Origin: Chloroflexota bacterium
GTDB lineage: Bacteria > Chloroflexota > Chloroflexia > Chloroheliales > Chloroheliaceae
Length of the DNA stretch: 64,000 nt
NCBI GenBank assembly: GCA_028287745.1
Contig: JAQBPB010000068.1
Span: 62,001-126,000 of the forward strand
Reading direction: 5' to 3'
The position numbers and the translations under genes were made by a program. A model generated the notes under the pieces. The model saw only the letters and a list, made by a program, of their open reading frames with translations, was not told the DNA's origin and made no database searches. Positions 7,457 through 16,652 of the stretch are shown here, piece after piece; position 1 is the stretch's first letter; every line of letters starts with the position of its first letter.

Positions 7457-9289
7457 ATGAAAAAGATGAATTTACTCGGACCCTGGCAGGCCAGGGTTAA
7501 TACAAAATTAGTTGTCCCGGTCCTGGCGGTACTCGCCCTTTTATTACCAATGTGGGCGCAGGTAGCCCAGGCCGCCCCTGACTTTGGCGGGGTACCCCAA
7601 TTTCGCGACCGCTGGGTCGCCCAGGACAACCTGGTAGGTTCCGTCGGTATCAACCGGCCGTTTACCTGGGGACCCAACGTGCCGGGAGCTCCTACGGTCT
7701 TATCCGAAAGTTATGCCGATAGCCCCGGCGGCACCCGGCGGGTACTTTACCTGGACAAAGCCCGGATGGAAATCAACAATCCCGCAAACGGTTTTGTAAC
7801 GACGGGCCTGGCCGTCAAGGAACTGGTCAGCGGCAATCGCCAGGACGGCAACAATTTATTTACCAAACTGGCGCCTTCCCAGACCCAGGTGGCCGGTGAC
7901 CCGGTAGCCTCTAACCCGAATACGCCGGTCTATGCTTCCTTTGCTAACCTGGTCACGCTGGGTAACGCCGATGCTAATTCCAAACCAAACGCGGTCGGTC
8001 AGGTAATTAACCAGGCAGTCGCTAAAAATGGCACCGTTTCAGTTATAGCTCCGCCTGAGAACATCACAATCGGTGCCTACCAGAGCCAGACCGGCCACAA
8101 TATCGCCGCTCCTTTTGAGACTTTCAAGAACCAGCGCGGCCCGGTTACCAACCCGGCTAACGGCGGTACACTGAATAACCAGCCGATCTATACCGACGAC
8201 CCGACCAGCAATGTCTTCGGCCTGGCGATCAGCGAACCATACTGGGCCAGTACCAGGATTGCGGGTGTGGAACGAGTAGTCCTGGTGCAGTTGTTCGAGC
8301 GGCGGGTGCTGACCTATAACCCGGCCCTGGCGAACAACAAAGTTGAAATGGGCAACCTGGGCCAGCATTATTACCAGTGGCGCTATGTCGAAAGCGGGGC
8401 AAACCCGCCCGCGAACACCAACGGCTTTAACGGCACCTGGAAGACCAACATTGCCATCGTTAACCTGTTTGTGAGTGGCAATTCCGTTACGGGCAACTTC
8501 CGGGAATATGCCGATACGAATACTTATTCCCTTAACGGTACGGTTGCGGGCAATAACCTGATTGGCTATTACAACAACGACCCGAAAAATACTTTCAGCT
8601 TCCAGATGAACGCAAACGGCCAGGGCTTTACCGGAGTGTGGGGCGGGGCCTTCCAGTGGTGCGGTGTCCGGGACGGCAGCGGTCCTTTACCGGCCGGTTG
8701 TGGCTTCAGCGGCACCTGGAACAGCAATTTCAGCACGATGGCTTTAACGCAAGATGGCAACAAGGTGTCCGGTTCTTATCTTGAGTATAACGGGACCAAC
8801 ACAACGCAAATCTCCGCTGAAATCAACGGCACTAAAGGAGTTCCGGTCTTAACCGGCACCTACGGCCCACTGGCTTCAAACACGGTAGTGTTGCAAATGA
8901 ACCCGGCTGGCAGCGGCTTTGACGGCAGCTACCGCTCGACTAACCAGTGGTGCGGCGTGCGTAGTGGGGCTTTACCGGCCGGTTGTGGCTGGAGCGGCAA
9001 GTGGAATGTAAATTTTCAGGGCCTTATTAAGAACGTAACCCTGGTCCAGAACGGCGCAAGCGTCATCGGTACCCAGGCAGGTACTACCGGGACCATTGCT
9101 GGCAGCCTGACCCTGGGCGGCTATGTCCTGGAAGGAAATTACTTTAACCTGGCCTTCAAATGGGTTATGACCAACCACAGCACCTCCGGCCAGCAATTCG
9201 GCGGCAAGTATATCCTTACAGGCACGAACCAGGGGATGTGCGGCTGGCGGGATGGGGCCGTCCAACCCAACCCTTGCTTTATCGCTTAA
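7457..9289 (+). CDS. secreted protein with a Chloroflexota-type N-terminal region and three C-terminal repeats
   Basis: AAGGAG at 7441-7446 selects the ATG at 7457 (610 residues), not the earlier frame start. A classical signal peptide ends at VAQA-APDF, so the protein is exported. Residues up to about 310 resemble secreted proteins common in Chloroflexota, with FRDRWVAQDNLVG near the start and VLVQLFERRVLTYNP and GQHYYQWRY at the end. The last 290 residues are three repeats of about 90-100 residues, each starting G-(F/W)-(N/S)-G-(T/K)-W and containing an EY or related turn, FQMN-like strand and, twice, QWCGVRxG then LPAGCG. The repeats look like beta-sheet modules, perhaps disulfide-bonded. 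Role unknown; cell-surface binding is a guess. Confidence 0.75.
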   Translation: MKKMNLLGPWQARVNTKLVVPVLAVLALLLPMWAQVAQAAPDFGGVPQFRDRWVAQDNLVGSVGINRPFTWGPNVPGAPTVLSESYADSPGGTRRVLYLDKARMEINNPANGFVTTGLAVKELVSGNRQDGNNLFTKLAPSQTQVAGDPVASNPNTPVYASFANLVTLGNADANSKPNAVGQVINQAVAKNGTVSVIAPPENITIGAYQSQTGHNIAAPFETFKNQRGPVTNPANGGTLNNQPIYTDDPTSNVFGLAISEPYWASTRIAGVERVVLVQLFERRVLTYNPALANNKVEMGNLGQHYYQWRYVESGANPPANTNGFNGTWKTNIAIVNLFVSGNSVTGNFREYADTNTYSLNGTVAGNNLIGYYNNDPKNTFSFQMNANGQGFTGVWGGAFQWCGVRDGSGPLPAGCGFSGTWNSNFSTMALTQDGNKVSGSYLEYNGTNTTQISAEINGTKGVPVLTGTYGPLASNTVVLQMNPAGSGFDGSYRSTNQWCGVRSGALPAGCGWSGKWNVNFQGLIKNVTLVQNGASVIGTQAGTTGTIAGSLTLGGYVLEGNYFNLAFKWVMTNHSTSGQQFGGKYILTGTNQGMCGWRDGAVQPNPCFIA

Positions 9290-9301
9290 CTGAATTAATT
9301 A

Positions 9302-9338
9302 CGCCGGTAATGGTGGTCCGAGAGCACCATTACCGGCG
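9302..9338 (+). terminator. perfect 14-bp intergenic hairpin
   Basis: CGCCGGTAATGGTG and CACCATTACCGGCG are perfectly complementary around a 9-nt loop, 12 nt after the stop codon of the secreted protein gene. There is no U-run, so it may stabilise the upstream mRNA end or act as a partial terminator before the lipoprotein gene. Confidence 0.5.
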
Positions 9339-9408
9339 CCACCCGAAAAGAAAAGTTTGGAAAAGGCGCTTGAAATCAAGCAAAATTAAAAAGAAGGATT
9401 TACAGGTA

Positions 9409-10026
9409 ATGAAAATGAAAACGAAAACCACCAGAAGTCTTTTATCCCTGGTTAGCCTTAGCCTGGTACTGGCAGTCCTTTTATCGGCCTGTGGCGGCGA
9501 TGTCTTTAGCACCAACGCTTCACAAAGTTTACCGGGTTCTAATAACTCCGCGCCGGGGGCCACCGGGGGCAATTCCAAAGTCCCGGCCCGCAATCTGACA
9601 GGTTGCAGCCTGATTACTAAAGATGATGTAAAACCCTTTATCGGAGGCGAGATAACCCAGGAAGAAAACCGGGGCGAATGCACCTATCTCAGCGCCGGGC
9701 TTCCGCCAACCGTCCTGTTATTTTCAATAGATAACGGGGACGCCCAGGACTATGCTATTCAGAAGAAAATTTACAGCGGGTTGGGTGGGGCTTTTGCTTC
9801 GGCCGACAGCGGGCCTTTTGCCGGGGCCGGGGAAGTAGTCGGTATAAGCGCCACCCCACAGGATGTGCCGGGCCTGGGCGACCAGGCTTTCTGGACCGGC
9901 GGCTTTTTAATCATTCTGAAGGGCGACAAGCTTATGACCCTGACTTTTCTCTCCGGCTCCGGGGTTGGCAAGCCCAAGTTCGATATATTAAAAGGGCTGG
10001 CCCAGACCGCCATCAGCCGGTTGTAA
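9409..10026 (+). CDS. putative lipoprotein (DUF3558-like)
   Basis: A 205-residue exported lipoprotein. The signal peptide ends in the lipobox LLSAC at residues 23-27, so the cysteine should be acylated and anchor the protein to the outer face of the membrane. A Ser/Gly/Asn linker follows, then a domain starting LTGCSLITKDDVKPFIGG with a second cysteine in GECTYL. That layout resembles DUF3558-like actinobacterial lipoproteins, but I cannot confirm it. The ATG at 9409 follows AAGAAGGA; the longer frame from 9160 overlaps the previous gene and is unlikely. It sits directly after the secreted repeat protein. Confidence 0.75.
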   Translation: MKMKTKTTRSLLSLVSLSLVLAVLLSACGGDVFSTNASQSLPGSNNSAPGATGGNSKVPARNLTGCSLITKDDVKPFIGGEITQEENRGECTYLSAGLPPTVLLFSIDNGDAQDYAIQKKIYSGLGGAFASADSGPFAGAGEVVGISATPQDVPGLGDQAFWTGGFLIILKGDKLMTLTFLSGSGVGKPKFDILKGLAQTAISRL

Positions 10027-10056
10027 AAGCGGCTGGCCTGGGAGAAGCTTATAAAA

Positions 10057-10092
10057 ATAAAAAATTGGGGTTTTGCCCCAATTTTTTATTTT
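10057..10092 (+). terminator. strong terminator after the lipoprotein gene, likely bidirectional
   Basis: AAAAATTGGGG (10060-10070) pairs with CCCCAATTTTT (10076-10086) around TTTTG, flanked by A-rich and T-rich runs. It could also stop transcripts from the minus-strand gene whose stop codon is at 10287. Confidence 0.85.
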
Positions 10093-10286
10093 TACTCCGG
10101 TTGCCCCTGCTCAGCGAGGATTGTTAGAGCTATTATTTTGAGTTGCCGGGTAGGTTGTTGCGTACGTTGTGCTGCCCACATAATTTTACTGGAATGGCGG
10201 TTCTTAAAAATGTTATGAGTATCCAGCTTAGCACCGGTTACCAGGGATGGAACCCTCACTTAGAGGCACGCAACCGGAGTAAACCC

Positions 10287-11225
10287 TTACACGTTCTTCC
10301 AGGCCACCATGGGGTCTACATAAGGTAAATCGGTAACATCCCATTGCAGTTGTTGCACACAGGCTTTACGGTCTCTCCAGCCCTCTTTAGTGGTTGTTTT
10401 AGCGTGATAGGCAATCCAATCGGTATTTTCGGGGCCTTTGAAAAAGCTGTTGTGACCGGGGCCGTAAATACCGACCTGGTGGTCAGCCTTTAGAATCGGG
10501 AACGACTGTTTCTTCCAGCTAAACGGGTCCAGCAGGTCGCTATAAGATTCGGTGTAAAGCAGGCCCAGGCAATACTCGGTGCCCCAGCTTTCGTGGGCGG
10601 AGTAGCTGATATAAATGCGGCCGTTACGTTGAAGCACGCTGGGGCCTTCATTGATCCAACCTTCCCAGCCGTACTCAGGTTCGGACAGCAAGCGGCGCGG
10701 CCCGCTCAAGGAGACTGGCGTGTCCATGGGCGCGATATAAAGGTTCTGGCGCCCATCGGTGTTGCCCGGCCAACCGGACCAGACCAGGTATAAGGCTCCA
10801 TCCAGTTCGTTGCGAAAGATAGTCTCATCAATGCCCCAGTAATCTTCATTTTGCCACTGGAGCAAGATAGGCGCATCGTAGCTGCCGAAAGCGTTGTCAG
10901 TTTGTGATTTAAGCACGTATAACCGGTGGTTTACATTTTCCCCGTTATCGGCAGTAAAATAGATGTACCAGTTATCGTCAATAAAGTGTATCTCGGGTGC
11001 CCAAACGTTTTTTGAATAGGGTCCGCGCAGCGGGGCTTTCCAGACCATCTGCTTATCGTGGGTGGTATCCAGCCCTTCCAGGGTCGGGGACCGCCAGATC
11101 CAGATTTCTTTATTCTTTACATCCGTTAAACAGTAATAATATAAATCGTTATGTTTGACAATGTAAGGGTCAGGTGAAGTTTCAATAGAACGTATTAGTG
11201 GGTTGTCGAAATGGGTTGCCAGCAT
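10287..11225 (-). CDS. glycoside hydrolase family 43-like enzyme
   Basis: Predicted five-bladed beta-propeller glycosidase acting on arabinose- or xylose-containing glycans. The general-base Asp is in SPDPY near residue 18, the pKa-modulating region is around WAPEIHF, and a catalytic Glu candidate is in INEGPSV. No signal peptide is visible, so it would act inside the cell on imported oligosaccharides. Length (312) is normal for single-domain members. AGGAG precedes the ATG at 11225. It is a lone gene on this strand, separated from the S9 peptidase by a terminator. Specificity is not readable. Confidence 0.85.
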   Translation of the reverse strand: MLATHFDNPLIRSIETSPDPYIVKHNDLYYYCLTDVKNKEIWIWRSPTLEGLDTTHDKQMVWKAPLRGPYSKNVWAPEIHFIDDNWYIYFTADNGENVNHRLYVLKSQTDNAFGSYDAPILLQWQNEDYWGIDETIFRNELDGALYLVWSGWPGNTDGRQNLYIAPMDTPVSLSGPRRLLSEPEYGWEGWINEGPSVLQRNGRIYISYSAHESWGTEYCLGLLYTESYSDLLDPFSWKKQSFPILKADHQVGIYGPGHNSFFKGPENTDWIAYHAKTTTKEGWRDRKACVQQLQWDVTDLPYVDPMVAWKNV

Positions 11226-11464
11226 TTAATAATAGCTCCTAAATATAAGTTACAAATTCAAAAACCGCTCGTTTGTAGTACTCCTATTGTAAATAAATAA
11301 CCTTACAGGAAGTATTACAATTTGGGTTAAAAACTTAAGGATTACTAAAATTAGATTAATGTTTTATTAGACGCAACCGTCACTTATTTAACCTTTGCTT
11401 ATAGGAAAAAAGTACCCCATTACCAAAAGGCTTTTATAGCAAAAACCAGCCTGGTTCAAGGGTC

Positions 11465-11504
11465 AAAAAAGGGCACAAACTCGAAGCGGAGTTTGCGCCC
11501 TTTT
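11465..11504 (-). terminator. terminator of the S9 peptidase gene
   Basis: On the minus strand a hairpin (arms AAAAGGGCGCAAACTC and GAGTTTGTGCCCTTTT, one mismatch) is followed by a U-run. It lies just after the stop codon at 11521. The 240 bases between it and the GH43 start hold no gene; they are AT-rich and presumably carry the GH43 promoter. Confidence 0.85.
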
Positions 11505-11520
11505 AAAGTTTTAAAGGGGT

Positions 11521-13623
11521 TTAATCCTTTTTGAATTGGTCCAGCAAGAAGGCTAGCTTATCCGCTACTTCGGCGTTAATCTGAAAACGGGTCGAACCCA
11601 TCCCGTGCCCACCCTGGGCTTCCACCCGCAATAAGACCGGCTTGCCGGAAGCGCTGGCCGCTTGCAGGCGGGCGGCCATCTTGGTGGCTTGCCAAAGCAC
11701 CACCCGGGGGTCGTTCAACCCGGTAGTAACCAGCACCGCCGGGTAGTTTTCTCCGTCCTTGACCTTGTGATAAGAGTCAGCAATTTGTAAGGCCCGGAAG
11801 CCTTCTTCGTCGGCAGTGGTTCCAAATTCGGGGATGTTCGGGGGGCCGTTTTCGGTATATTCAAAGCGCAAGAAGTTGGTAACGGCCACACGCATGACTA
11901 TTACGGCCCAGAGGTCGGGCCGCTGCACCAGCGAATTACCGCTTGGAATACCGCCGCCGCTGACGCCTTCCCCGGCCAGGTAGGGCGGGGTGGTATAGCC
12001 ATTCGCGATCAGGTATTCGGCGCTGGCAATAAAATCATCAACATTATTCTGTTTGTTGAGTTTTTGACCGGCCAGGTGCCATTCCTTGCCGTATTCGCCG
12101 CCACCCCGGATATGCGCCACCGCCAGCACTCCGCCTAACTCGTACCAGGCCAGCATAGCCGGGTTAAAAGTAGAAGGGTAGGCAATCAGCCCGTAGTTGC
12201 CATATCCCATAAGCAGGGTCGGGTTGCGGCCATCCAGCTTCAATCCTTTTTTATGGATGAGCGATAGCGGCACCTGGGTACCGTCTTTGGAAGTGGCAAA
12301 AACCTCGTGCGCTTCGACGCCGCTGAAATCTACCGGGGCGGGGGCCAGCCAGCCGGTATCTTTCAAAGTACCCTGGTCAACCTGGACCTGATAGACCCGC
12401 TGGGAGGCGGTCCAGGAGGTCATGACCAACAGCGCCTCCGGTTTATCCTCCTCGGCGGCTACTTCCAGCAATGTACCCTTGAAAGGCAGTTCAATTGTTT
12501 CCGGGGCACCCTCCGCCCCTGTATTGCTCAATTTCACCCGGCGCAATTTGCCCAACCCGGCCTCCAGGTCGCGGCTCAGTAAATAATCGCCGGAGATGAA
12601 AATCTGTTCAATTACGGACTGCGAAGGCGGAATTACCAATTCGGCCCGGGCCAGGTCCGGTTCGGCCAGCGAAGTCGCGATCACTTTATAGCGCAGGGCG
12701 TCCCGGTGGGTCTTGAGGAAAATCGTATCGCCCTTGACCGCGTAGCCGGTTACGCCGTCTTCTACATCGGCTATTTTAATCCAATTAGCCTTAGCCGGGT
12801 CTTTTAACTTATTCAGCGAAGGCAGGGCAAAAATTGTCAACTCGCTCAATACGCCGTGGACAGCCACGCCCAGGACCCAGGAATTATTAGCGAAAGTCGC
12901 CAGGTATGGGAAATCGGCCGCGGCCATCTCCACCGCCGGGTTCAAGCCCCGACCGAACACCGCCTGGTCAGTATCCGGGTCCTGCCCCAGGTAATGCAAA
13001 TGGACCTTCATATTGTGGTAGCTCTCGGTTTCGGGGGTACCGGGCAATAATTCGGGCTTGCGGCGGTAGAAGAAAGATTGGCTGTCGGCCTGCCATTCCA
13101 CCATGCCGAAGCGGGTACGGGTAATCGACTCAGGCAGGTTTTTACCGATATCTACTTCCAGGATATAAAGGATGCTTTCCTCGGAACCACCCTGGGATAG
13201 CCCGTAAGCGATATATTTGCCATCGGGCGAGGGATAAAACCAGTCCAGGGAGGTATGCACATCACCCTCAAGGCTGTTCGGGTCAAACAAGACCTTTTCG
13301 GCCCCATCAAGACCGGTCCGCACGACCAGTTTAGCTACACCTTCGCCGCTGTCATGCCGCAAGTAAAAATAGCGGCCGCCCACCGCCTTTATAGTTGAAA
13401 TTTCCGAGCCGCCGCTCTCGTTTATTTCGTTAATACGCTTGAGCAAACTGTCGCGCTGCGGGAGCTTATTGAGGAATTCCTGGGTATATTGGCCCTGGGC
13501 AGCCACCCATTGTTTCAATTCGTCGCTGTGCCAGTCTTCCATCCAGCGATAGGGGTCGTCCCAGGTAAAACCATGCAGAGTTTCTGAGACTGTGTCAACT
13601 CTGGCTATAGGTTGGGTTTGCAT
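11521..13623 (-). CDS. prolyl oligopeptidase family serine peptidase (S9A)
   Basis: Cytosolic peptidase expected to cleave short peptides after proline. An N-terminal beta-propeller starts with the family signature DDPYRWMED, and the alpha/beta-hydrolase domain is C-terminal. The triad appears as Ser in GVSGGG, Asp in GLNDPRV and His in GGHGMG. RGGGEYGKEWH is the usual motif before the nucleophile. About 700 residues is normal. AGAAAGGA lies between the ATG at 13647 and that at 13623, so I use the downstream one. No signal peptide. It has its own terminator and no obvious operon partner. Confidence 0.92.
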   Translation of the reverse strand: MQTQPIARVDTVSETLHGFTWDDPYRWMEDWHSDELKQWVAAQGQYTQEFLNKLPQRDSLLKRINEINESGGSEISTIKAVGGRYFYLRHDSGEGVAKLVVRTGLDGAEKVLFDPNSLEGDVHTSLDWFYPSPDGKYIAYGLSQGGSEESILYILEVDIGKNLPESITRTRFGMVEWQADSQSFFYRRKPELLPGTPETESYHNMKVHLHYLGQDPDTDQAVFGRGLNPAVEMAAADFPYLATFANNSWVLGVAVHGVLSELTIFALPSLNKLKDPAKANWIKIADVEDGVTGYAVKGDTIFLKTHRDALRYKVIATSLAEPDLARAELVIPPSQSVIEQIFISGDYLLSRDLEAGLGKLRRVKLSNTGAEGAPETIELPFKGTLLEVAAEEDKPEALLVMTSWTASQRVYQVQVDQGTLKDTGWLAPAPVDFSGVEAHEVFATSKDGTQVPLSLIHKKGLKLDGRNPTLLMGYGNYGLIAYPSTFNPAMLAWYELGGVLAVAHIRGGGEYGKEWHLAGQKLNKQNNVDDFIASAEYLIANGYTTPPYLAGEGVSGGGIPSGNSLVQRPDLWAVIVMRVAVTNFLRFEYTENGPPNIPEFGTTADEEGFRALQIADSYHKVKDGENYPAVLVTTGLNDPRVVLWQATKMAARLQAASASGKPVLLRVEAQGGHGMGSTRFQINAEVADKLAFLLDQFKKD

Positions 13624-13821
13624 AAAGAGTTCTTGATCCTTTCTCATACAATCTGAGCTAAAAAGCCTGATTTATTTCCAGGCAGCTTACAAAAATGGTT
13701 GCTAAATCGCCGTATAGGGTATCTGTAAAATAAAAGAGCAGTAAGGTGTGTAGCAGGATAGCACGGCCCTACCCAACCTGCAAAGTAAATGGCTTTGTTT
13801 AAATAAACTTAAAATAAAATA

Positions 13822-13849
13822 GGCCGCGACTTCTTAAAATGTCGCGGCC
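13822..13849 (-). terminator. terminator of the 45-residue gene
   Basis: GGCCGCGAC and GTCGCGGCC form a perfect 9-bp GC-rich stem around a 10-nt loop. On the minus strand it is followed by TATTTTATTTTAAG. Confidence 0.75.
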
Positions 13850-13869
13850 CGGCGGAACATTATTCAAAT

Positions 13870-14007
13870 TTATTTACGCTGCCAGCGTTTGAGCGCGGTA
13901 TCTTTTTGGTGGCCGGTGATAATGAAGCGACCATCCTGGGAATAGGCCAGGTAAAAAGCGCCATTAAATACCTGGACAACCGTATTTGAAATTTCTTTAC
14001 CGGTCAA
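13870..14007 (-). CDS. 45-residue protein of unknown function
   Basis: Minus-strand frame starting with TTG at 14007, preceded by AGAGGAG about 7 nt upstream, ending in TAA, and followed 20 nt later by a strong terminator. The product begins (M)TGKEISNTVVQVFNGAF and ends ALKRWQRK. The middle YLAYSQDGRFIITGHQKD resembles a single beta-propeller-like strand pair. Translation signals on both sides make it more than a chance frame. It lies downstream of the 83-residue gene at 14117 on the same strand, so the two may be co-transcribed. No family recognised. Confidence 0.6.
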   Translation of the reverse strand: MTGKEISNTVVQVFNGAFYLAYSQDGRFIITGHQKDTALKRWQRK

Positions 14008-14116
14008 GCTATTTCTCCTCTTGTATTAAGTTTTTGATTCCCCGCACCGCTCACTTAGACTCTGCCCTGGGCCGGGTAGCCCCCAGAAAATTTGGAACAG
14101 ACCGGGTTAAATTCCT

Positions 14117-14368
14117 TTATTCGCCGGTCTTGCGCGGCGGGTCAAAATCGTCCAGGTTTAAGTCCTGGTGGCCTCTGGGCCGGAAGGACAGCCAGCGCCG
14201 GGGGCTTAAAATAACCAGCGTATCTTTCACCACCGCCCGTGTCCAGCGGGGATTACTTTCCCGGTTTTCCAGGTCACGATTGAGCTTTTCAACCGAGTCA
14301 GCCAGGTCGCCGGTCCCGGCGGCTAACCAATCCACCACACGATTAATTACTCTTTCCGATTTGGGCAT
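14117..14368 (-). CDS. 83-residue hypothetical protein
   Basis: A small charged protein. The ATG at 14368 follows CAGGAGG with good spacing, and an upstream GTG five codons earlier has none. The N-terminal part, around VINRVVDWLAAGTGDLADSVEKL, looks helical and amphipathic. The C-terminal part is basic and then acidic (NLDDFDPP). There is no signal peptide, cysteine or membrane span. It precedes the 45-residue gene by about 110 nt. Function unknown. Confidence 0.6.
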   Translation of the reverse strand: MPKSERVINRVVDWLAAGTGDLADSVEKLNRDLENRESNPRWTRAVVKDTLVILSPRRWLSFRPRGHQDLNLDDFDPPRKTGE

Positions 14369-14695
14369 TTGGCCTCCTGTCACTTATTTACCTACCTGCA
14401 AAAGTTATAAGTCCAACTCTTTCAGTGGGGCCACCACCGGGCCTTTCAGCTTTGGATTTCTCCGGCAGACCCACTGCTTCCTGCCATTTTACCAATCTTC
14501 TCTAATTTTTGATATAAGTCTTACTTTCTGGTAACCGAAATAATTCTAAAGGGCTAAAAACACCGGCTGAAAATACTAATTAATTTGCCCTTAATCGCCG
14601 GACGGCCTGAAACGAATCAATGCCGGGTTTCGTATAATCAGTATTAGAGAAAAATATTTTTTGATATAAATATTCCTCAGAAAGAGTGCGGTTAT
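14369..14695. other. divergent intergenic region before nfeD
   Basis: No ORF with translation signals. A TATAAT box at 14633-14638 on the plus strand is a plausible -10 for the nfeD/SPFH unit, although no good -35 is visible. Confidence 0.35.
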
Positions 14696-15382
14696 ATGGA
14701 AGGTTTTATCCAATTCCTGAGCGACCCAAATGTGGCTTATTTGCTGCTGGCGTTGGGAGTGCTGGGGTTATTAGGTGAGCTTTTTCACCCCGGCGCCATC
14801 GTGCCCGGTGCCGCCGGAGCGATTGCCTTAATCCTGGGTATGGTCGGGTTGGGCCACCTGCCATTTAGCTGGGGAGGTTTAGCTTTGCTGGCGCTGGCCG
14901 GTGGTCTATTTGCCTTTGAACTTTCTAGCGGGTTGAGCGGCTTGCTGGCGGTAGCGGCCCTGGTGGCTTTCGTGGCCGGTTCTTTAACTCTTTTCCAGGC
15001 GCCTGCCTCCGGCCTGAACGCCGTAGTGGTCAATCCTTGGCTGGTGGGGGTAATGACCCTGCTGATGGCCGGTTTCTTTCTTTACATTCTCAAGGTAGTC
15101 CGCTCCTCGCGCCGCGCCCCTGTACAAAGCGGCCTGGAAGCCCTTATAAACCACCCGGCCCAGGCCATTACCCGCCTTAATCCCAAAGGAAAAGTCAGGA
15201 TACAGGGTGAAGTCTGGACCGCCGAACTGGAAGCCCTGCCCGGCCTGAGCAGCTTCCCGGTTGAAGCCGGACAGGAAGTAGAAGTAACCGGCCTGGAAGG
15301 AGTGGTCCTTAAAGTACGCGGGAGGCCCGGCCAACCAGGGGAAGACTCCGAATGGCCCGAGGTGGGCTGGACCAGGCCATAA
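14696..15382 (+). CDS. NfeD-like membrane protein
   Basis: Membrane protein with four or five N-terminal transmembrane segments and a C-terminal soluble OB-fold-like domain (roughly residues 150-215), the NfeD architecture without the N-terminal ClpP-like protease domain. The C-terminal strand pattern includes GEVWTAEL and VEVTGLEGVVLKV. NfeD proteins work with SPFH-domain proteins in membrane microdomains, and one is encoded 120 nt downstream on the same strand. AGAAAGAG precedes the ATG. Identification rests on architecture and the pairing. Confidence 0.85.
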   Translation: MEGFIQFLSDPNVAYLLLALGVLGLLGELFHPGAIVPGAAGAIALILGMVGLGHLPFSWGGLALLALAGGLFAFELSSGLSGLLAVAALVAFVAGSLTLFQAPASGLNAVVVNPWLVGVMTLLMAGFFLYILKVVRSSRRAPVQSGLEALINHPAQAITRLNPKGKVRIQGEVWTAELEALPGLSSFPVEAGQEVEVTGLEGVVLKVRGRPGQPGEDSEWPEVGWTRP

Positions 15383-15502
15383 TTAAGCAAAAGCTTTTAG
15401 ACCATCCCGGTTTTAACGCCAAATAAAATTCAAACTGTACAAAATCGTTTCCCTGTCACCTGTAGCAAATGCTTGGCTTTTTAATAGCAGAAAAGGTGTT
15501 GT

Positions 15503-16603
15503 ATGAACAGTTTCTTAACTAATAGCGGGCCATTAATTATAATTATGCTGGTCCTGGCAGTCCTGATTGGCCTGGTTGTTTCAGCCATCAGGATAACGCC
15601 GGATTTCCAGCGGATGGTGGTATTCCGGCTGGGCCGGTGTATTGGGGCAAAAGGCCCCGGGGTGGTTATAATCTTGCCTTTTGTGGATAAAGGGGTACGG
15701 GTGGATTTGCGGGAAACCTGGTTTGAAGTGCCACCCCAGACCTGTATCACTGAAGATAACGCCACTGTTTCAATAGATTTCTTGATTTACATGAAAGTCG
15801 TGGATGCCATTCCCAGCGTGATCCAGGTAGTAGACTACCGGGGCGCAGCGCGGGGAATCGCTATTACTACCCTACGGGCGATTGTTGGCGACATGGTCTT
15901 TGATGATGTGCTGGCAAAACGCGATAACATTAACGAAATTATGCGCGGCAAACTTGATGAAGCGACTTCCCGCTGGGGTATTAAAGTAACCGCAGTCGAA
16001 ATCCGCGAGGTTATCCCTCCCCGCGATATCCTGGAGTCGATGACCAAGCAAATGTCGGCTGAAAGGACCCGGCGGGCGCTGGTGCTGGAAGCGAACGGCC
16101 AGAGCGAAGCCGCGATCAAACGAGCCGAAGGCCAGAAACAGGCGGCTATTTTGCAAGCCGAAGGTAACCGCCAGGCGACAATCTTGCAGGCCCAGGCTTC
16201 GCGCGAAGCAGCCATAATGCAAGCCGAAGGTTATTCGATGGCCCTTGAGAAAGTTAACCAGGTCGCTCGGCAGGTGGACGGCCGGACCATGAACCTGCAA
16301 TACCTGGAAACCCTTAAAAACCTGGGTCAGGGGCCTTCAACCAAATGGATTATGCCGCTCGAACTGACCAGCCTGGTCCAGCCTTTTACGATGATTGCCC
16401 AGCAAGCGGGTCAGATGACCGCCCCGGCGAACGGCCAGGTTGTTACCCCGTCCAAAGGCAACCCGGCACCGCCGAGCCTGCCTACTCCTGGCAACGGCTT
16501 TGCCCAGAACCTGGCTGCCCCTGGCAATGGCAGCAGCCTGCCGCAACCGCACCCGAATGTCCCGGCAGGGCAGGCCAACCCACGACCACCTACTAACCGG
16601 TAA
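15503..16603 (+). CDS. SPFH/band 7 membrane protein (stomatin/slipin-like)
   Basis: Scaffold protein of membrane microdomains. A single N-terminal transmembrane helix (about residues 8-28) is followed by an SPFH domain containing RMVVFRLGRCIGAKGPG, DLREtwFEVPPQ-like sequence and the IREVIPPRDILESM segment. Then comes an Ala/Glu/Gln-rich coiled coil (AEGQKQAAILQAEGNRQA) and a Pro/Gly/Asn-rich tail of about 65 residues that is longer than usual. The NfeD gene lies immediately upstream, the standard partnership. A terminator follows the stop codon. Confidence 0.93.
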   Translation: MNSFLTNSGPLIIIMLVLAVLIGLVVSAIRITPDFQRMVVFRLGRCIGAKGPGVVIILPFVDKGVRVDLRETWFEVPPQTCITEDNATVSIDFLIYMKVVDAIPSVIQVVDYRGAARGIAITTLRAIVGDMVFDDVLAKRDNINEIMRGKLDEATSRWGIKVTAVEIREVIPPRDILESMTKQMSAERTRRALVLEANGQSEAAIKRAEGQKQAAILQAEGNRQATILQAQASREAAIMQAEGYSMALEKVNQVARQVDGRTMNLQYLETLKNLGQGPSTKWIMPLELTSLVQPFTMIAQQAGQMTAPANGQVVTPSKGNPAPPSLPTPGNGFAQNLAAPGNGSSLPQPHPNVPAGQANPRPPTNR

Positions 16604-16621
16604 GCCTATTAGTAGCAAAGC

Positions 16622-16648
16622 GCCCTGGATTTTCCAGGGCCTTTTTTT
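16622..16648 (+). terminator. terminator of the nfeD-SPFH unit
   Basis: GCCCTGG pairs with CCAGGGC around a 5-nt loop, followed by a seven-T run. A TATAAT box for the next gene begins 5 nt later. Confidence 0.88.
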
Positions 16649-16652
16649 GCGT

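Noticed and set aside
13986-14534. 182-codon plus-strand frame
   Set aside because: It overlaps two minus-strand frames that have good ribosome binding sites, and itself has no translation signals or recognisable motifs.
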